9,640 bases of DNA from the NCBI GenBank assembly GCA_964642165.1, contig CAZXOC010000284.1, forward strand, positions 1-9,640, in the 5' to 3' direction. The stretch comes from CAYRVX01 sp964642165. GTDB lineage: Bacteria > Planctomycetota > Phycisphaerae > SM23-33. Below are positions 7,901 to 9,640 of the stretch, piece by piece (the stretch's first letter is position 1; each line of letters starts with the position of its first letter). Both the position numbers and the translations under genes were made by a program. A model generated the notes under the pieces. The model worked only from the letters and a program-made list of their open reading frames with translations, ran no database searches and was not told the origin of the DNA.

Positions 7901-9640
7901 CCGACGCCCAGGGCCGCGGCGCCGCCGGACGCCTTGGCATAGTCCCCCGTGCCCATATCCAGCCAACAGCGTTCCCGCGCGGCCGCCGTTGCTGGCGCTA
8001 CGGGCGCCTTGGCGGGGATTCGCGGGTGTTGCCACGGCTTCATCAGGATACGCACCCGCACGGGCTCGCCGGCGCCGGGCACGGTCACCTCGGCCGAACC
8101 GACAAACGCCGGCGCACGCCTGGTGCTGGTACTCTGTTCCAGGGTCCCCGGCGCATAGGCCTCGGCGCACACGCGATGTCGGCCGGGGGGGATGCGTGAC
8201 GTCTTGAACTTGCCGTCAGGCCCGCAGGTGACGGTGTCGAGAAGGGCCGGCTCCAACTTCTTGCCGGGACCGGAGGGTGCGGTTAGCTCCTCGATGACGA
8301 TGGAGGCGCCGGGGAAGGCGTTGGCGGCCAAGCCGGGGATCTCACCGACAATCGGCACACCGGTCTCACGCACGAAGTTGATGCGTTCGGTCTGCCCGCT
8401 GGTCACCTCGATCCACTGACGATCGCACAGCCTCCCGTAGCCGCTGTCGCCGACGCGTGCCTCGACGCGGCGGGCCACGCTATACACGCCGGGCGTTACG
8501 TTCCTCAGCGTCACCGTGCCCTTTTGGTTGACCGTTGGCGCCAGTCTGATATCGCTGGACAGGCCCTTCCATTCGCCCATCTCCCAGGTCTTCAGCGCCA
8601 CCCGGAACACGCCTACGGCGGCGGCGCCGGGGATGTCGTATTTGAGGACGATCGTGGCCGGGGCGGGCAGCCGGATGGTGAACTCCTCGCCGGCTTTGGG
8701 AATCTCCGTCAGCCAGGCGTGGAGCGACTTGCAGGAGACGACGACGTGGGTCGTCGCCTCGCCGCCGCCGGGCAGCTTGAATCGCCCGTTCGCGTCGGTC
8801 TTGCCCGACGAGCCGGTGAAATACGCCGGCTTGCCGTCGACCAGTTCGAGCCGCCTCTGCCGACTGACGAGGAAGACGTTGCCGCCGACGACGGGCTTGC
8901 CCGTGTGGTCGAGCACGCGCCCGACGATCGACTTGCCTCGCTTGAGGCGCACCACCACGCCGGTGTGCCGGAACGGCCCGGACAGCGGCTTGTCGGAGAC
9001 CAGTTGGGGCAGATACCCTTCGGCCAGGATGAGGAAGTAGACGAACTGCTTTTGTGTCTTCTGGACGGTGTGGCGGACAGAGAACTTCCCGCCCGGGCGC
9101 GCCCCGCCGTGGATCGTGCTGTACCAGGGAATGTCCTTGGCGTCGGCCACCGGCTTTTGTGTCCAGCCGATTCGCATGGCGAACTTCTCCACCGGCTTGC
9201 CGGTCTCGGCGTCGATCACCCGCCCGACGTACCCGCACCTGCCCTGGGTCTTCTCGACGGTCACTTCGGGGTCGGCCGGCTCGCGGTCGGCGTAGTTCCG
9301 GCCGCCAAGCTGGGCGATTGGTTCGGCGATCCGGGCGTCCGTCGCTGTGACGCTCGCGCGGCCCAGAAGCTCTTGGGCCGACTTGATCGCCTGGAGCTTG
9401 GCCTTGCCCAGCTTGGTCTCGGGGGCGTCGGGATCGCGCTTGGCCAGGGCTCGCAGAACCTGCAAGCACCGCGGGCGGTCGAGCCTGGCCAGGATAGCGA
9501 TGGCCCGCTCCATGCGCGTCAGCAATGCGGGCTCCCGCGCCAGCAGGGCCGTGACGCGGGTCCGGGCCTCGGCCGAGAGATCACCCTTCATCGCGGCCCG
9601 CAGGCCCGGCAAGGCCGCCATGTCCAGCGCCTTCAGATCG
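4912..9640 (-). CDS. Giant HEAT-like / carboxypeptidase-regulatory-like repeat protein (5' end beyond window)
   Basis: 1575 complete codons are visible; the frame is open through the right edge, so the ATG at 9621 is internal (the codons before it read DLKALD, matching the other repeat copies). Residues are counted from that ATG. Copy A of a HEAT-like module ends at about 88. Residues about 128-525 form three or four carboxypeptidase-regulatory-like beta-sandwiches (YVGRVIDAETGKPVEKFA; IVGRVLDHTGKPVVGGNVFL with KTDANGRFKLPG; GTVTLRNVTPGVYSVARR; PDGKFKTSRIPPGRHRV). Copy B covers 553-783. A HEAT array follows (about 790-1290), carrying two TG-(10-13)-WW motifs (GWRRWWRA near 851; VQTWWWAGG near 1273). 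Copy C covers 1303-1533, then a basic 36-residue tail. HEAT repeats form superhelical binding scaffolds and the beta-domains are common in planctomycetal secreted proteins. No catalytic motif was found; whether it is exported depends on the unseen N-terminus. Confidence 0.88.
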   Translation of the reverse strand, partial: DLKALDMAALPGLRAAMKGDLSAEARTRVTALLAREPALLTRMERAIAILARLDRPRCLQVLRALAKRDPDAPETKLGKAKLQAIKSAQELLGRASVTATDARIAEPIAQLGGRNYADREPADPEVTVEKTQGRCGYVGRVIDAETGKPVEKFAMRIGWTQKPVADAKDIPWYSTIHGGARPGGKFSVRHTVQKTQKQFVYFLILAEGYLPQLVSDKPLSGPFRHTGVVVRLKRGKSIVGRVLDHTGKPVVGGNVFLVSRQRRLELVDGKPAYFTGSSGKTDANGRFKLPGGGEATTHVVVSCKSLHAWLTEIPKAGEEFTIRLPAPATIVLKYDIPGAAAVGVFRVALKTWEMGEWKGLSSDIRLAPTVNQKGTVTLRNVTPGVYSVARRVEARVGDSGYGRLCDRQWIEVTSGQTERINFVRETGVPIVGEIPGLAANAFPGASIVIEELTAPSGPGKKLEPALLDTVTCGPDGKFKTSRIPPGRHRVCAEAYAPGTLEQSTSTRRAPAFVGSAEVTVPGAGEPVRVRILMKPWQHPRIPAKAPVAPATAAARERCWLDMGTGDYAKASGGAAALGVGGDKAAKFLAEKLLIAPADPATIKQLIVQLDSPQHKLRQKAQADLEALDAAALPGLRAAAKGKLPDEASLRVKTLLAREPGMLMRMERAIAILARLDRPRCLQVLRKLAAGDPDAPETKLAKASLQVIKSAEELLGGISRTWKPGFDMSMMVSSTRPRGPTIDSREATGWAQVLAGRGGRYTLRRASMHAEVQAFLKLGPDAARACNRALAKASPGPDATTVAALLGFVGDRKSVPLLIDMLAKSGKIQSEPGWVTYTAATWALQRVTGRNLAMTSEGWRRWWRAVGEDFRLPRDRANVEVTEARVRPLVAALSRKDDELVRERLVTLGVGVVPHLAKAMQGAPDDVRYRLAWVIDETGRTQDIPADIRRTYFIHRLGRERQSTLALAREARKRALTQQSFPDFCRTVLPVDCEPSKLAGEADFKKALNARDVDLDTAAGVLVAALADSDKAVRDRAAKLAATVGAFSDAAPAKLIDALEKRWRAEPGDGTTMYALSRFDTPGVRRVIVEGLHSDNEKVILACLRAAADTTLIRAEKATEIAPRLTALISHKNFEVRTGGVEVLARRAPALLRPHLERLCWDHPQIGRHCAAAMGQLKDPDHAQLLVRLADSPDSIARHNALKALGNPTFRHAIPSLVPLLWKSGHGYNDTCMWTIANAGGPQAVAVFLDELRKGRTCGGTIYDALEKVTGKRFKTPEQVQTWWWAGGMDMGAPAVEHVRVTDRQLDALWRQLESTSFLKRYQVIMSLRAGGDRAAAFLAGRLSRAPADAGGVATLIGQLGSDQWRVRQKAQADLKALDMAALPGLRAATKGDLPAEARTRIKALLAREPALLTRMERAIDVLAKLDRPRCLQVLRTLAKRDPDAPETKRAKAALQAVKSAQELLGRISRTWKPGFAMALWVSSRRPMNSTIDSREYAGWVQGLAGRGGRYTLRRASMHAEVQAFLELGPDAARACNRALAEARQSRHPGKDGGESGTRRAWLAILGTKRRRERQA
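5020..5541 (-). repeat. Repeat copy C of the HEAT-like module (C-terminal)
   Basis: It encodes residues 1361-1533 of the giant protein and aligns without gaps to copy B, exactly 2250 bp away. By hand alignment about 136 of 173 residues agree. Bases 5065-5134 are identical to 7315-7384, including third codon positions. The similarity extends more weakly upstream to residue 1303 (TrpArgGlnLeu... and GGDRAAAFL). Homology stops abruptly at the RALA sequence. Confidence 0.93.
7270..7791 (-). repeat. Repeat copy B of the HEAT-like module
   Basis: It encodes residues 611-783. The sequence runs RQKAQADLEALD, LLAREP, RMERAIAILARLDRPRCLQV, DPDAPETK, then an insert starting ISRTWKPGF, and ends with GGRYTLRRASMHAEVQAFL. 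Unlike copy C, it continues into further HEAT repeats (VAALLGFVGDRKSVPLLIDML), so copy B looks like the intact parent form of this end. Confidence 0.93.
8047..9238 (-). other. Block of carboxypeptidase-regulatory-like beta-sandwich domains
   Basis: Residues about 128-525 of the giant protein. Recurrent GxVxD..GKPV opening strands, DANGRF or GPDGKF middle strands and PPGRH or TPGVY turns are the signature of the CarboxypepD_reg (transthyretin-like) fold. Unit edges at about 128-226, 230-320, 320-420 and 420-525 are estimates; the third lacks a clear opening strand. These domains usually act as spacers or ligand-binding modules on secreted proteins. Confidence 0.75.
9358..9640 (-). repeat. Repeat copy A of the HEAT-like module (cut by right edge)
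   Basis: It encodes the first 94 visible residues. It aligns without gaps to copy C at an offset of 4116 bp (5242-5524), with about 82 of 94 residues identical by hand count. Homology ends at LLGR; the ISRTWKPGF insert present in B and C is absent and carboxypeptidase-regulatory-like domains follow instead. Confidence 0.92.

Noticed and set aside
5728..8199. 823-codon plus-strand open frame
   Set aside because: Antisense shadow of the giant HEAT gene; it even shows the mirrored repeat (RARPGRVGPKFEER-like segments), which only reflects the repeat on the true strand.
9601..9621. ATG 9621 as the real start of the giant gene
   Set aside because: The codons before it (DLKALD) are the same as those preceding the matching Met in copy C, so the frame is coding through the edge.

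Overview
The window is GC-rich and every supported gene reads on the minus strand. Family content points to a bacterium of the phylum Planctomycetota. The clues are a very large HEAT-like/carboxypeptidase-regulatory-like protein with the W...A...L...DxAxxFLxxxL / LDSxxxxxRxKAxxDLxAL module typical of that phylum, followed by an ECF sigma factor, a one-pass membrane partner and secreted CsgG/TolB-like proteins. This assignment is inferred from protein style; no rRNA or marker gene is present.

In transcription order (right to left): (1) 9640-4912 holds the 3' part of a giant gene, 1575 visible codons with the N-terminus beyond the right edge. It contains three copies of one HEAT-like module, a block of carboxypeptidase-regulatory-like beta-sandwich domains between copies A and B, and a long HEAT-repeat array between copies B and C. 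Copies B and C sit exactly 2250 bp (750 codons) apart. (2) 4911-4730 is a 182-bp non-coding gap with a hairpin and a weak ECF-like promoter candidate. (3) 4729-4217 encodes an ECF sigma factor. (4) 4214-3291, two bases after the sigma stop, encodes a single-pass membrane protein in the anti-sigma position. (5) 3251-2145 encodes an exported protein with a likely beta-sandwich and a glutamine-amidotransferase-like fold. (6) 2203-188, overlapping the previous gene by 59 bp, encodes an exported protein with three CsgG/TolB-like units and a TPR tail. (7) 142-1 is the start of a further exported CsgG/TolB-like protein, cut by the left edge.

Genes 3-7 are spaced by -59 to +45 bp, most have visible Shine-Dalgarno sequences, and they look like one operon. 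The simplest reading is a signalling unit in which the sigma factor is held by the membrane protein and controls a set of secreted or periplasmic envelope proteins, possibly including itself. The giant protein just upstream may be an independent unit. The substrate, signal and exact role of the envelope proteins cannot be read from the sequence. No RNA gene, CRISPR array, insertion sequence or transposase was seen.
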